In this document: positions 23,761 to 32,771 of the stretch, piece by piece
How positions within the stretch are numbered: position 1 is the first letter of the stretch
Layout: each line of letters starts with the position of its first letter
NCBI GenBank assembly: GCA_950295325.1
Contig: OX485805.1
Coordinates: 37,745,501-37,809,500, forward strand
Length of the DNA stretch: 64,000 nt
Source: Polytrichum commune
Lineage: Eukaryota > Streptophyta > Polytrichopsida > Polytrichales > Polytrichaceae
Direction: 5' to 3'
Notes under the pieces: model-generated
Databases searched by the model: none
What the model was told of the DNA's origin: nothing
The model's input: only the letters and a program-made list of their open reading frames with translations
Translations under genes and position numbers: made by a program

Positions 23761-25190
23761 TCAGTTATAGACGCGTCGACCTTGTTCACGTGTTCCCTGT
23801 GCTTTTTCTTTCGGGTGTGACATGTCACAAGCCCTCCGTTTCTTTCTGTGTTGTCCTCATTTCTTTCTGGGGCCGGTCCTTTCTTTCCGTTGTCTTCCTC
23901 TTTCTCTTGGAGCAAGGAATGTGCGACTCGGTTTTAGGGGTCTTGTTGCTCTGATGCGAGCGGCAGCAGTTAAGACCCACCTCCTGATTCGGCGCCTGCG
24001 GAGGCTCTCGATGCGCACCAACAATAGTGTCTGCCATTTTCTTCACCTCCCTCAGACCAATACAATGCCACAGCAACAACAGACTACAGATCACCTACGT
24101 TAGTGCCACCACCATGACTCCCACCAATTATTCAACAAAGGAAGAAGGGAAGCAAACCAACACTAAAACTAAGAAACTGAGTTAGTAGTGTGACCTCGAG
24201 TCCCCTCCCTCCTTGCCTCCGATTCAACCAAAGACTTGTTCAAAACCCAAAACAAACGAATTTCTCCTCCTGCTTCTGCTCCCCCTCCTTCTCCGCCTCC
24301 AACTCTTTTTTCCGGCATACCAGGCGCCCTTGAAGAGTTTATGGGTTTTTCTGGGTTTTGGTTTGCTGTTTTTTAATGGGCTCAAGCGTTTCTCAGCTGC
24401 CGAGTCCAAAATTTTCTCCCGCCCCACGTTGCAGCCATTCTGCTTGAACAAGCCTTCTGGGAAGGTTTTGGGATTTTTTGGGTTTTATGGGGTTGGGTCT
24501 CCTGTGGAGGAGGTTGATGGTATGGTGCCGGGCGGTAATCTAGCGGTATTGTGAGAGTTCCACTTTTGTGTCGCCCTTTGAGGTGCTTTTGCAGCCTGTG
24601 GGTGTTTCTTGGGTTTACGTATCGGAGGAGGCGATCGCAGCTAGCACCGAAGGTTTTGGGGCGTTCTTATTAGCTTCCAAAAGTTTTTGCAAAAGTGGTG
24701 AATCCTCGGATGTGTTAGCTGAGTAGAGAGAGCTTGGGGTTACACATTTCGGTACTCTAAGCACTGTAGTTGGGTTTTTTGGGTTTGGAGGTTCTGGAGG
24801 CAAGCGTAATGGTGATGATTTGCTTGGCGAGTTTATGCTTTGGATCTTGAGGGGCATTTTTTTCCCTTAGGTCTCCGTGTAGGGAAAGATGTAAGGCACC
24901 GTTACTTCGTCCGGTGGCAAAACGGCCATTTTTATTTCATCTTGAAGCAAGATGGGAATGGTGGTGGTGCACGAGGGTTGAGTTCGTTGCAAATTTTGAT
25001 GCTATCTTGTGGTGAGCTTGAGTCCTGCTAAGAGAGATTAGTGGCCATTTTGACTTGAAAAAATGTGTTCCAAGAGGTGATTTTGGTGGGATATGTGGCT
25101 AAGCCTCTGGGCGGGGAGATGATGCCGCGACATTGATGATGTTGTTGCTAAGAGTTGGAGTCACCTTCTTGGCCGAGCTTTTGTGTAAGT
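23760..25190. other. CpG-richer block with broken reading frames
   Basis: Composition rises in G+C and CpG relative to both flanks. Several frames look protein-like but are short and broken. On the plus strand 'FVSPFEVLLQPVGVSWVYVS' leads to 'GFGAFLLASKSFCKSGESSD', and past a stop to 'THFGTLSTVVGFFGFGGSGG'. A further frame at 24840-25031 contains 'RHRYFVRWQNGHFYFILKQ'. No known domain is recognisable on either strand. It may be a young retroelement fragment or the remnant of a host gene. It also holds the CpG-rich copy (23967-24033) of the repeat at 22118. Confidence 0.35.
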
Positions 25191-25241
25191 TAGGTGGTTG
25201 ACAGAAAAAACCAAAAAAAAAAACAAACAAAAAGAAAACCA

Positions 25242-25335
25242 TATAAACAAAAAGGCGGGAAGCTCAACAACGAGGTGGCAGCGAAGATCAAGGTCAAAAT
25301 CCCTAGTTTTCTGCACAAATCATCACGGTAATCTT
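25242..25335 (+). promoter_or_regulatory. Candidate promoter and leader donor for the ARO gene
   Basis: TATAAA lies at 25242-25247 behind an A/C-rich tract. About 90 bases downstream is a plausible 5' splice donor (CACG|GTAATC, near 25327-25333). The ARO coding exon begins directly after an acceptor-like CTCCAG at 27326, so a 5' leader exon upstream is expected, and this is the best placed candidate I see. The link is inference; no transcript evidence is visible. Confidence 0.25.
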
Positions 25336-25399
25336 CTTCTCTGTCGACAATGTTGTCTTTCCGTTTTCCTTTCCTTCTCCTGCTGCCCATTTCTTTGTG

Positions 25400-27000
25400 G
25401 GTTTTCTTCGGCTCTCTCATATTGCAAAACCAAGTTCTCCTCGAAATTCAATCTTTGGTCTAGTGAGGGTTGACCTTATTACCTTCGATTGTTGCCAAAA
25501 AAACCTTACAAATTTCTCTCGTGGAAGTGTGCTGCTCTCTTCTTACCCGGAAAATGCAAACTTTTGACTACCGGTCAACTACCTTCATGGTTCCACTCAA
25601 TTCTGGCTGTCGGCGTCTCAACATGAACCTCAATTTTTTTGGCGGATTCAGTTTAGAAGCGAGTCCCTTGAGTCGTTTTGATTATTTTTCTTCACCAACC
25701 TTGCAGAACAAATAGGAGGAGGTTGAACTGAATGTGATTAAAGAGGGGTTTGAACTTTGGAACAGTGAGCTTAGTCATAGCTCTAGGAATGTTGCTGAAT
25801 ATTGTCATCTGCGTGCAATTTTCAGAGGCCTTTCAACATTCACTTTGCATTTTCTTCACGAAATATCTCACAATACTAGAAGAATGTAGAGCTAACTTGA
25901 AATGGGATCGGGGGTATTCATCAACGACATAAATTTTTTTGCACGTTTCTGTAGAACTTTTTTTTTAAGGAAGAGCAGGAATCATCTATGTGATATGTTA
26001 TTTTTTTGATTGCCATGGCAGGGAGTGATCAGCTTGCCTCATTGTGCCCACCTATATATTCCACCAGTCTTCATCCCCAACTGCCTTCATGGTCCGGGAC
26101 TTCGTAGTTGATATCAATAAGGTGGGTTATCTCACTCTTTCTATGTTCCTGCATCACGGGTCAAAATGCTCAATGTGGCAACATTCATTCTTTCCAGGAA
26201 ACTACTTGTGCAACACATTCTCCCAGTAAATTTTTGTTAGGTGCCTGTTGAAGTTCTGTCCATAATGCCTGTTGGCTTTTTTTGTTTTGTTTTGTTTGTA
26301 GTTTATTCCATATACTGATCTCTAGGGGTTGTAGCCTTATTGTCTAATGATCCTTAGGCTTGCAGCTTGGTGAAGCTTCTATCACATGCTTAGTAGCGTT
26401 ATATAGACATGGCTGTTTGTACCAATGCTGGACCAGTAATATAGGTGAATGCATGGGCATTGATAATGAAGTTGAAGAATGGTATGAAAGAACCTACCTG
26501 TGGGTATCAAAATTGTAATACCAGTTAAATATTGATATTTGGTGGGTATGTCAAGGTGAGAGAATCTTTGCATACTCAAGTTATTATGTGGGTCAATAAC
26601 GTTGTCAACCATTTTGATACGATGGCAACTTTACCTTAGGTATGAAGGTTCTTGCATGTTATATAGACCCGAATGGTATTGAAACACAATACAGTCAAAT
26701 TCCCCCATACCCTACTTGTGTCAAAAAATGTGGAAATCCTCATTTTAGATTCCCGAATGGTATTAAAAAAGATGTAATTAGTCATCACTAGTTTGTACAT
26801 TCAGGGCATTCATACGCACAGTGAATCAAGTGAGCAAATTATGCTATATCCAGTGCATAACTACATCTCTTCATTGCATGAATGGCTGTGAATTTGTGTA
26901 TACATCAACTTTTGTAAAATCACAGTCCACTATGAAGACATGTGTATGAGTGCAAATCTCCAAACCCCTTGTGCAACAAATTCTTTCAAGAGCTTAGATT
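25400..27000. other. Possible 5' leader intron of the ARO gene
   Basis: No protein domain is recognised. The stretch is AT-rich with T tracts and ordinary short frames. If the leader exon lies near 25.3 kb, this is intron 5' to the coding region; otherwise it is promoter sequence. Confidence 0.3.
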
Positions 27001-27009
27001 CAGTGATCG

Positions 27010-27370
27010 TTTTGTGATTGGTTGCTCCAGGTTGTACACGTAGGCGATGACTGGGTCTTTGGTATCTTGAAAACTTGGCCAAAGTTAGGATTCAGTGACA
27101 ATTCATGTTTTTAGCTGGCAGTTTGTTTAGCTAAGATTTTTCCAAACCCATTTTGTGTGATTGTTGCTCCAGATTGCACACTTAGGCGATGACAGGGGCA
27201 TCTGATACCTGAAAACCTTGGCCAAAGTTAGGATTCAGTGGCAATTCCTGTGTTAGATAGCAGCTTGTTTATCCAAGATTTTTTTCCAAACCCACTTCAT
27301 TGACATTTGTGTGATTGTTGCTCCAGATTGTACACTTAGGCGATGACTGGCTATCCAGTAACTTGAAAAG
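27010..27370 (+). repeat. Triplicated leader segment, each copy with an acceptor-like site and a 7-codon uORF
   Basis: Three direct copies at 142 and 154 bp spacing carry GTTGCTCCAG (ending 27030, 27172 and 27326), then TAGGCGATGAC. In every copy the ATG opens a frame of exactly seven codons plus TGA: 27047-27070 (MTGSLVS), 27189-27212 (MTGASDT) and 27343-27366 (MTGYPVT). The segments between also match ('GGCCAAAGTTAGGATTCAGTG' appears twice). The third copy runs directly into the ARO coding frame. The ATGs are out of frame with ARO, so they would act as upstream ORFs if transcribed. Confidence 0.75.
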
Positions 27371-27428
27371 CTCGGTGGCTGAAGTTCGAGTTCCGAGTGG
27401 GGGGATAAGGAGGGAAGATTTGGTGAAA

Positions 27429-28217
27429 ATGGAGGCGAGGATGGAAACGTACAAGCTCCATCACATGGACCTCAACATTGAGGATCTTCTAGCATTCCCG
27501 ATCCAAGTCGCAGATGCAATCCGCAAAGGGGTGGAGGAAACTGATTCCTTCCGGGAAGAGTGTGCGGGTTTGAACAAGAAAGTGGAGAGATTGGTTCAAT
27601 ACTTGCGGCAGGCGGCTCGATTTTCAACCGCGAATGCAAGTGGGTTGTATGAGCGGCCAACCCGGCGGATCATGCTTGAGGTTCTTAAAGCTCTTGAACG
27701 AGCACTCGGGTTAGTGAAAAAGTGCAAGAGGAGTGGTATACTCAAAAGAGTGATGACCATTACAACCACCGCCGATTTCAAGAAAGTGAATCACTCGCTT
27801 GAAGGCTCGATTGGAGATGTGAGATGGCTTCTTAACATCTCGTCGAGTGGTGACGACCGATCTGAGTATGCAGGGTTACCCCCAATTGCGTCCACTGACC
27901 CCGTTTTAGCACTTGTGTGGGAGCAAATTTCGATTGTGCATGTGGGCACACCCGAGGAGCGAGCCGATGCAGCTGCGTATTTGGGTACTCTTGCCAAGGA
28001 TAATGAGAGGAATGTGAAAATTATTATCGAGGAAGGAGGAGTTGCTCCTTTGCTACGGTTGCTAAAAGAAGGCGTCGTGGCAGGGCAAGAGTCTGCAGCT
28101 CGAGCTTTGGGTCTGCTCGCGAGGGATAGCCAGCGGGTTCAGGAGATGCGCAAAGAGGGCGCTAGCAGTGTGTTCATTCATATTCTTGGTAGTCCACAAG
28201 TGTCCATGAAAGCTCAG
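27429..28217 (+). CDS. ARO-like: ARMADILLO REPEAT ONLY (ARO)-type protein, coding exon 1
   Basis: Residues 1-263 of a 671-aa protein. The N-terminal part carries features typical of plant ARO proteins: a helical 'PIQVADAIRKG' segment (residues 24-34), the 'LRQAARF...LYERPTRRIM' signature (59-82), 'LVKKCKRSG' (95-103), 'GDVRWLLNIS' (129-138) and 'LPPIAS...WEQISIV' (150-170). Armadillo helices follow from about residue 175 ('RADAAAYLGTLAKDNERN', 'EEGGVAPLLRLLKEG'). ARO proteins bind ROP GTPase regulators and confine polar growth to the tip in pollen tubes, root hairs and trichomes. I chose ATG 27429; in-frame ATGs at 27441 and 27465 are also possible. The frame is open back to 27315, but only through TTG. 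The exon ends CAG|GTTTGC, phase 0. ARO proteins are about 650 aa, so the length fits. Confidence 0.93.
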
Positions 28218-28924
28218 GTTTGCATCCTCACTCCCCAATGTAGCACTCGTAAATTTTCAAGCTTTTAATCATATTCCTCGTGAATTTACGAACTAGGTCA
28301 TGGATGCGAAAGGAGCCTTGTGATGGGTTGTAGTAGGCACCCAAGACCTACCCAGCCGCGGATGTTGTGCCTCCTCTCGTCGTATCCGATCAGGAATATG
28401 CACGTCAGCAAAATCGCTTAGCATAACCCTTCCAAACTAGGTAATGGATGTGATGAGCCTTGCCATGGGCTGCAGTATCTGCCTAACCTACTGAGCTGTT
28501 CCATTCTGACTTCTACCATTCCACAATGTATCATTCCTCGTCAATTTTCAAGCTGTTGATCATATTCCTCATGAATTCGGGAGCTGTTGGTAATCCAGAC
28601 ACAACATTTTTACAGTAGCCTATTTAGGTTCCCATGCAAATGTAATAAGTTTTTGGTAATCTGGATAACCTAACAATGATCCGATTGGGGATGCACCTCT
28701 TGAATTGAATCTTGGTGGATGGAAGAAGGCTATTCTAGGTAGTTTGCAAGCGTCCATGAAAGCTCAGCCTCGCATCCTCATTCCCTGCTTTTCTACTAGT
28801 GGTCATGCCAAGTGATTTTTTTGCTGACGTGTCTATTCGTGATTGGATATGAGGAGGCACACTATCTCATAATTGATGACCCTGCCATGGCGCGATCGCT
28901 ATGTATGGCTGTGGACATGTGGCA

Positions 28925-28986
28925 CCTTGCCATTGGCTGTAGCAGGCACCCAATGCCTGCCTTGCCTACTACAGCTCGTGGCAAGG
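28925..28986. repeat. Intronic hairpin, 24-bp arms
   Basis: CCTTGCCATTGGCTGTAG... at 28925-28948 pairs with ...CTACAGCTCGTGGCAAGG at 28963-28986, with about four mismatches around a 14-base loop. Related single-arm sequence ('GCCTTG..ATGGGCTG.AGTA.GC') occurs at about 28313 and 28460 in the same intron, so the hairpin probably arose by inverted duplication of that segment. Confidence 0.65.
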
Positions 28987-29210
28987 CTCCTTCATGCATA
29001 ACCTAGTTTGTAATTATTGCTTGTGAAATGGCAAGCTGTTGGTAATCCAGATTTGGAGGGTAGCTCAAGTTTGAGTGCTGAACCTAGATGGAGAGAGATG
29101 ACTCTGATGTTGCCACTGGCATGCATAATAACGTTGCATCATCTTGTAGTGAGTCTAATTCTATATGTAATTTTGACATGGACATCACGAGAATTAGAAG
29201 GAACTTGAAT

Positions 29211-29423
29211 ACTACTGCCTCCTCTAAAAGGTGAACACCTTGAATGGGTGCAAACAAGCTGGCCTGCACTTAACCTTCCCCAAGGTCAAGCCCCCTAGGT
29301 TCCCACATGGTCGGTTGGTTGATCTGGTTCACCCGGATACTCTCACACATCCGAGCACTATTCTGGAAGTAGGCAGCTTAACCTCGGCGTTTCCATCGTA
29401 CTGCCTTTGGTTTAAGCCACCCT
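29211..29423 (-). mobile_element. 5S-rRNA-derived SINE, truncated copy, antisense
   Basis: Read on the minus strand it begins GGTGGCTTAAACC, passes 'GCCGAGGTTAAGCTGCC' and 'GTATCCGGGTGAACC', and ends 'GGTGTTCACCTTTTAGAGG'. This parallels the full copies at 29631 and 32253 but lacks their ~180-bp 3' part. The 5S-like C-box region is decayed (GTGCTCGGATGTGTGA). No target duplication found, as expected for an old, truncated copy. Confidence 0.75.
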
Positions 29424-29469
29424 TACCTAGCTGCAAAGGTTTCACTGCAAAAATGTCACTGCACTGAAG

Positions 29470-30196
29470 AGAAATCACTTATAGCATTCTTAAGTGGTGT
29501 AGTGGGTGCTCTCCCTGGAGAAGCATCTTGGAGAGCATACATTTGATGAGATTCTTTTTTGGCAAGGTCTTTAAGTTGAATTTTGGTAGATGGGAGAAAG
29601 CTTTGTCAGATGACAGGTCACAATGTGGTGCTGGGTGGCTCTAACCCAAGGCCTAAACCCGGATCCTATGAGAACTCATCTGAGTACTATGCCGGAATAG
29701 TACGTGGATGAGTGATCTTCCCAGCACTTGATTTCCAGTGCACCCTACCACCTATGATCCACCCAATCATAGGGAGTATCTGGGTAAATCGGATATTTTC
29801 AACCAACCATGTGGGAACCTAGGGGCTTGCCCTTGGAGGAGATAGGTGTTGGCCGGCTTGTTTGCATCCGTTCAAGGTGTTCACCTTTGAAAGGAGGCAA
29901 TAGTTGTCAAGGGCCCTTTGATTCTTGTAATGCCATTTTGGGATTACACATAACCTTAGACCAACTTGAGAATGAAGCAACATCATAATTCACACTGGTG
30001 GTAACATCGGAGGTGTCTTTCTTTCTTTTTACAATAAGGTGTCGACTAATGAGACCTTAAGGCCACTTGACTATGCTTAGCATTCACGCATGAAATCAAG
30101 GACCATGATTCTTGGATTTATTCTTGAAACTAGAATCGAAATAGAACTTTCTTACACATGCTTAAGAATGCCATAGGCTAGAGTGTGCATTAGACT
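29470..30196 (+). repeat. Intronic ~290-bp repeat unit, split by a SINE
   Basis: The flanks of the SINE at 29631-30030 ('GGTAGATGGGAGAAAG' before; 'GGTGTCGACTAATGAGACC', 'CTTGACTATGCTTAGCATTC' and 'ACACATGCTTAAGAATGCC' after) match the uninterrupted units in intron 2 (30981-31785). A further partial unit lies at about 28605-28745. Confidence 0.65.
29631..30030 (+). mobile_element. 5S-rRNA-derived SINE, full copy, sense (ARO intron 1)
   Basis: The 5' ~110 bases resemble 5S rRNA: GGATCCTATGAGAACTCATC corresponds to the GGATCCCATCAGAACTC stretch of plant 5S, and 'TAGTACGTGGATGAGTGATC' to 'TAGTACTAGGATGGGTGACC' (C box). The ~290-bp body ends in GTCTTTCTTTC. The flanks ACAATGTGGTG (29620-29630) and ACAATAAGGTG (30031-30041) are an imperfect 11-bp target duplication. 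Intact neighbouring repeat units show the empty site (GGCCACAATNAGGTGGT). Length 400 bp. Confidence 0.85.
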
Positions 30197-30220
30197 CAAA
30201 ATAGATGTTGAATCTTGCAG

Positions 30221-30952
30221 ATTCAAGTAGCGTGGGCAATCTCAAGATTTGCGATGCAAAATGAGGAGGCCCAAAGTGAGCTTGCATCCCATGGTGCCAT
30301 CCGACTACTTGTGGCGCTCTTGGCCCATGACATCATTGTGGATGAAACGGCTGCAAATAAACTACCCAAAACAAGCATTCACTCGATTGTACAATCCAAC
30401 ATGTTACAATTGAGAGCTGCAGGTTCTCGACGAAGTTACAGTGTGGACGATTCTGGCAACTTTCTCCTTGACACTGACACTGTGGATCCTCTAACCCTAA
30501 AACCTGGGTCGACGTCCGCGGTGTTGACACACCTCAAAAGCACAGCCCAGGGTCAAAACAGGCCGGGAACGAGTCAGCCAGGTGCGAAATTAAATGCGCC
30601 ATCTCGGACTATTAGTCGCCCTAGTAGTCGAGACCGAGAGGATCCTGAAATTAGGTTGGCTCTTCAGGTGCAAGTTGCCCATGCGCTTTGGCACCTGGCT
30701 GCGGGGAACATCAAGAACAGCAGGCTCATCACGGACACGTGCGCGCTTCTGTGCTTTGCGAAGTTGATCGAAACAGGGCAGGGTGAGGTGAAATACAATA
30801 CCATAATGACTGTCATGGAAATTGCGGCTTCAGCCGAGCGAGACTCTGACCTGCGGCGTGCGGCATTCAAGACGAACTCGCCATCGGCGAAAGCGGTGGT
30901 GGAACGGCTTTTGGCGGTGATCAGAGATGAGGATGAGGACCCTGACCTACAG
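30221..30952 (+). CDS. ARO-like: ARO-type protein, coding exon 2
   Basis: Residues 264-507. The exon opens right after TTGCAG with 'IQVAWAISRFAMQNEEAQSE', an armadillo repeat that continues exon 1, then 'HGAIRLLVALLAHD'. Residues about 305-402 form a low-complexity Ser/Thr/Pro-rich linker ('GSRRSYSVDDSG', 'PSRTISRPSSRDRE'), a feature also found in the middle of other ARO proteins. Armadillo helices resume with 'VQVAHALWHLAAGNIKNSR' and 'GQGEVKYNTIMTVMEIAAS'. An acidic 'RDEDEDPDLQ' closes the exon at CAG|GTGCGT, phase 0. There are no internal stops or shifts across 732 bases, and third-position G/C is well above that of flanking DNA. Confidence 0.93.
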
Positions 30953-30980
30953 GTGCGTACTTTGCAAACGCAGTAAACTT

Positions 30981-31785
30981 CATAACATTTTTGAGTAGCC
31001 TTTAGGTCCTGTTGTGAATGGAATGATTCGTAGGCAATCCGGATAACCTAAGAATAATTCCATTGGGGAAGACGCACCTCTTCAATTGGATTTTCTGTAG
31101 ATGGGCCACAATGAGGTGGTCAACTAATGAGAGTATGGCACTTGACGATGCTCACCATCCATACATGTAGTCAAGGACCTTGATTCCTGAAAATATGTTC
31201 TTGAAGCTAGAATAGAACAAGATTGTCCTTGCACATTCTTAAGAATGCTATGAATCCAGAAAACTTCAACATAACATTCTTGAGTAGCCTATTTAGGATC
31301 CATTGCAAATGGAATTAAATTTCTAGGTAATCCAGGGACGCACCTCTCCAATTGAATCCTGGCAATAATTAGGTATCGAGTCGATGAATGAGAGCTTGCC
31401 ATTTGACTATGCTTGGCATTCATTCATGTACTCAACTCAAGGACCTTGATTCTTGAAAATTTATTCTTGTAGCAGAATTGAAAGAGAATGTCCTTCCACA
31501 TGCTTAAGAATGGTGTAATAACATTCTTGAGTAGCCTATTTAGGTTCTGTTGCAAATGGAATTATTTTTGGGTAATCCGGGTGACCTAAGGAGAATTCCA
31601 TTGGGGAAGACGCACCTCTTTAATTAAATTGTGGTAGATTGGCCACAATCAGGTGGTTGACTAATGAGAGTTTGCCACTTGACTATGCTCGCCATCGATG
31701 CATGTAGTCGAGGACCTTGATAAATATATTCTTGAAGTTAGAATAGAACAAGAATGTCCTTACACATGCTTAATAATGCTGTGAA
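30981..31785 (+). repeat. Tandem triplication of a ~250-290 bp intronic repeat
   Basis: Units begin at about 30981, 31270 and 31518, each with ATAACATT(C/T)TTGAGTAGCC. The order is the same each time: 'CCATTGGGGAAGACGCACC' (weaker in the middle unit), 'GACTAATGAGAG', 'CATGTAGTC', 'AGGACCTTGAT', 'GAATAGAACAAGA' and 'CACAT.CTTAA.AATG'. The same unit occurs once and partially in intron 1. No coding content. Confidence 0.75.
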
Positions 31786-32252
31786 CGGTTCCATGTTTCT
31801 GCGATCCAGCTAAGTTTGATGTCAAAAGCCCAAGAAATCACAAATTTAAATTTAACATGTCTTACATGATGTTTGAAGCCTTATGTACTTGTTTCATAGT
31901 AAATCTTCAGGCATTGTCGAGAGTTCCCATTTCTGCCTCTTCTTAGGTACGGTATGTGGTCCTATTGTGGGCACTTTCAATTCCACAAACAGTATTGCCA
32001 ACAGATCAGACTGGGAGTTGTCTCATCCATTTAGCAATTGTGAATCACTAAGATTGTCATTTCAAGTTTCAATATTATGCAGAAGTTTGTAATTGGTCAA
32101 AGTGAAGACTCTCTTTTTCCTTAAATTATCACATAGACCCTCCTAATTGTGTTAAGTATTGAACTTAGAATGTTGTCTACATTTTGAGCACATAGTCCAA
32201 TCTCATCATACCATGTGTCTTCCTGGTGTTTATTCTTAAACTACAAGCCTTG

Positions 32253-32648
32253 GGGGGGTGGCTTAAACCCAAGGCCTTGGATCTCATGGGAACTTTGAGG
32301 TTAAGCTGCCCAAGGCCATAATAGTACTCAGGTGGGTGACCTTCCTAGCACTTGATTTCCAGTGCTTCCTACCACCTATGTTTCACTCAATCATAATGGG
32401 GGTATCCGGGTGAACTGGATATTTTCGAGAAACTGTGTGGAACCTGGGGGATTGCCCTTGGAGGAGATTGGTGTTGGCTAGCTTGTTCGCACCCATTCAA
32501 GGTGGTAACCTTTGAAAGGAGGCATCAGTCTTTGGGGCCCCTCTGATTCTCGTAATGCCTGTTTCGGGATTCCATAGACTTGGACCAGCTCGAAAATGAA
32601 GCAACACGATATTTCACACCGGTGGCAACATTGGAGTTGTCTTTCTTT
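32253..32648 (+). mobile_element. 5S-rRNA-derived SINE, full copy with perfect target duplication (ARO intron 2)
   Basis: A 396-bp unit flanked by the 12-bp direct repeat CTACAAGCCTTG (32241-32252 and 32649-32660). The head contains 'GGATCTCATGGGAACTTTGA', then the A-box-like GGTTAAGCTGCCC (about 32299-32311) and the C-box-like AGGTGGGTGACC (about 32330-32341), all in 5S rRNA order and spacing. The body matches the intron 1 copy ('GGTGTTGGC', 'CACCCATTCAAGGTGGTAACC', 'AAAATGAAGCAACACGATAT') and ends GTCTTTCTTT. The target is itself a dispersed repeat whose halves rejoin when the insert is removed. An internal 5S promoter would support Pol III transcription. Confidence 0.92.
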
Positions 32649-32771
32649 CTACAAGCCTTGCCTCAAACCACTCAAACATACATGTCGAATCAAGAAGAGT
32701 GATCACTTGAGGCCTGCATATAACCTTATATGCGATTCTAACATGAGAATTTGTGGTTTTGGTATTTGCAG

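Larger units (their letters stand above)
28218..30220 (+). other. ARO intron 1 (2003 bp)
   Basis: Bounded by GT at 28218 and TTGCAG at 30215-30220; removing it keeps the frame and restores the conserved '...MKAQ|IQVAWAISRFA...' junction. It holds two 5S-derived SINE copies, a hairpin at 28925-28986, repeated 'GAGCCTTG..ATGGGCTG.AGTA' segments, and copies of the ~250-290 bp repeat that is amplified in intron 2. Confidence 0.9.
30953..32771 (+). other. ARO intron 2 (1819 bp)
   Basis: GTGCGT donor and ATTTGCAG acceptor (ending 32771); splicing joins 'DPDLQ' to 'VPCIKAIGSLA', the expected ARO order. The first part consists of three tandem units of a ~250-290 bp repeat. The later part holds a diverged AGGTAGATGGGTC-family fragment (about 32080-32250 plus 32661-32715) into which a 5S-derived SINE has inserted. 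Confidence 0.9.

Noticed and set aside
24213-24554. 113-codon frame with a Leu-rich stretch as a membrane protein gene
   Set aside because: The Leu run is the translation of a CTC/CTT tract, with no supported start, and the downstream continuation is frame-broken.
27315-27428. Upstream in-frame extension of the ARO coding region
   Set aside because: It has no ATG (only TTG at 27315) and includes the acceptor-like CTCCAG ending at 27326. The conserved ARO N-terminus begins near residue 13 of the ATG 27429 product.
29631-32648. Interpretation of the 5S-like units as Cassandra TRIM LTRs
   Set aside because: No LTR pairs, tRNA-Met primer site or 5-bp duplications are seen; the 11-12-bp target duplications and the antisense truncated copy fit SINEs better. 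Not fully excluded.
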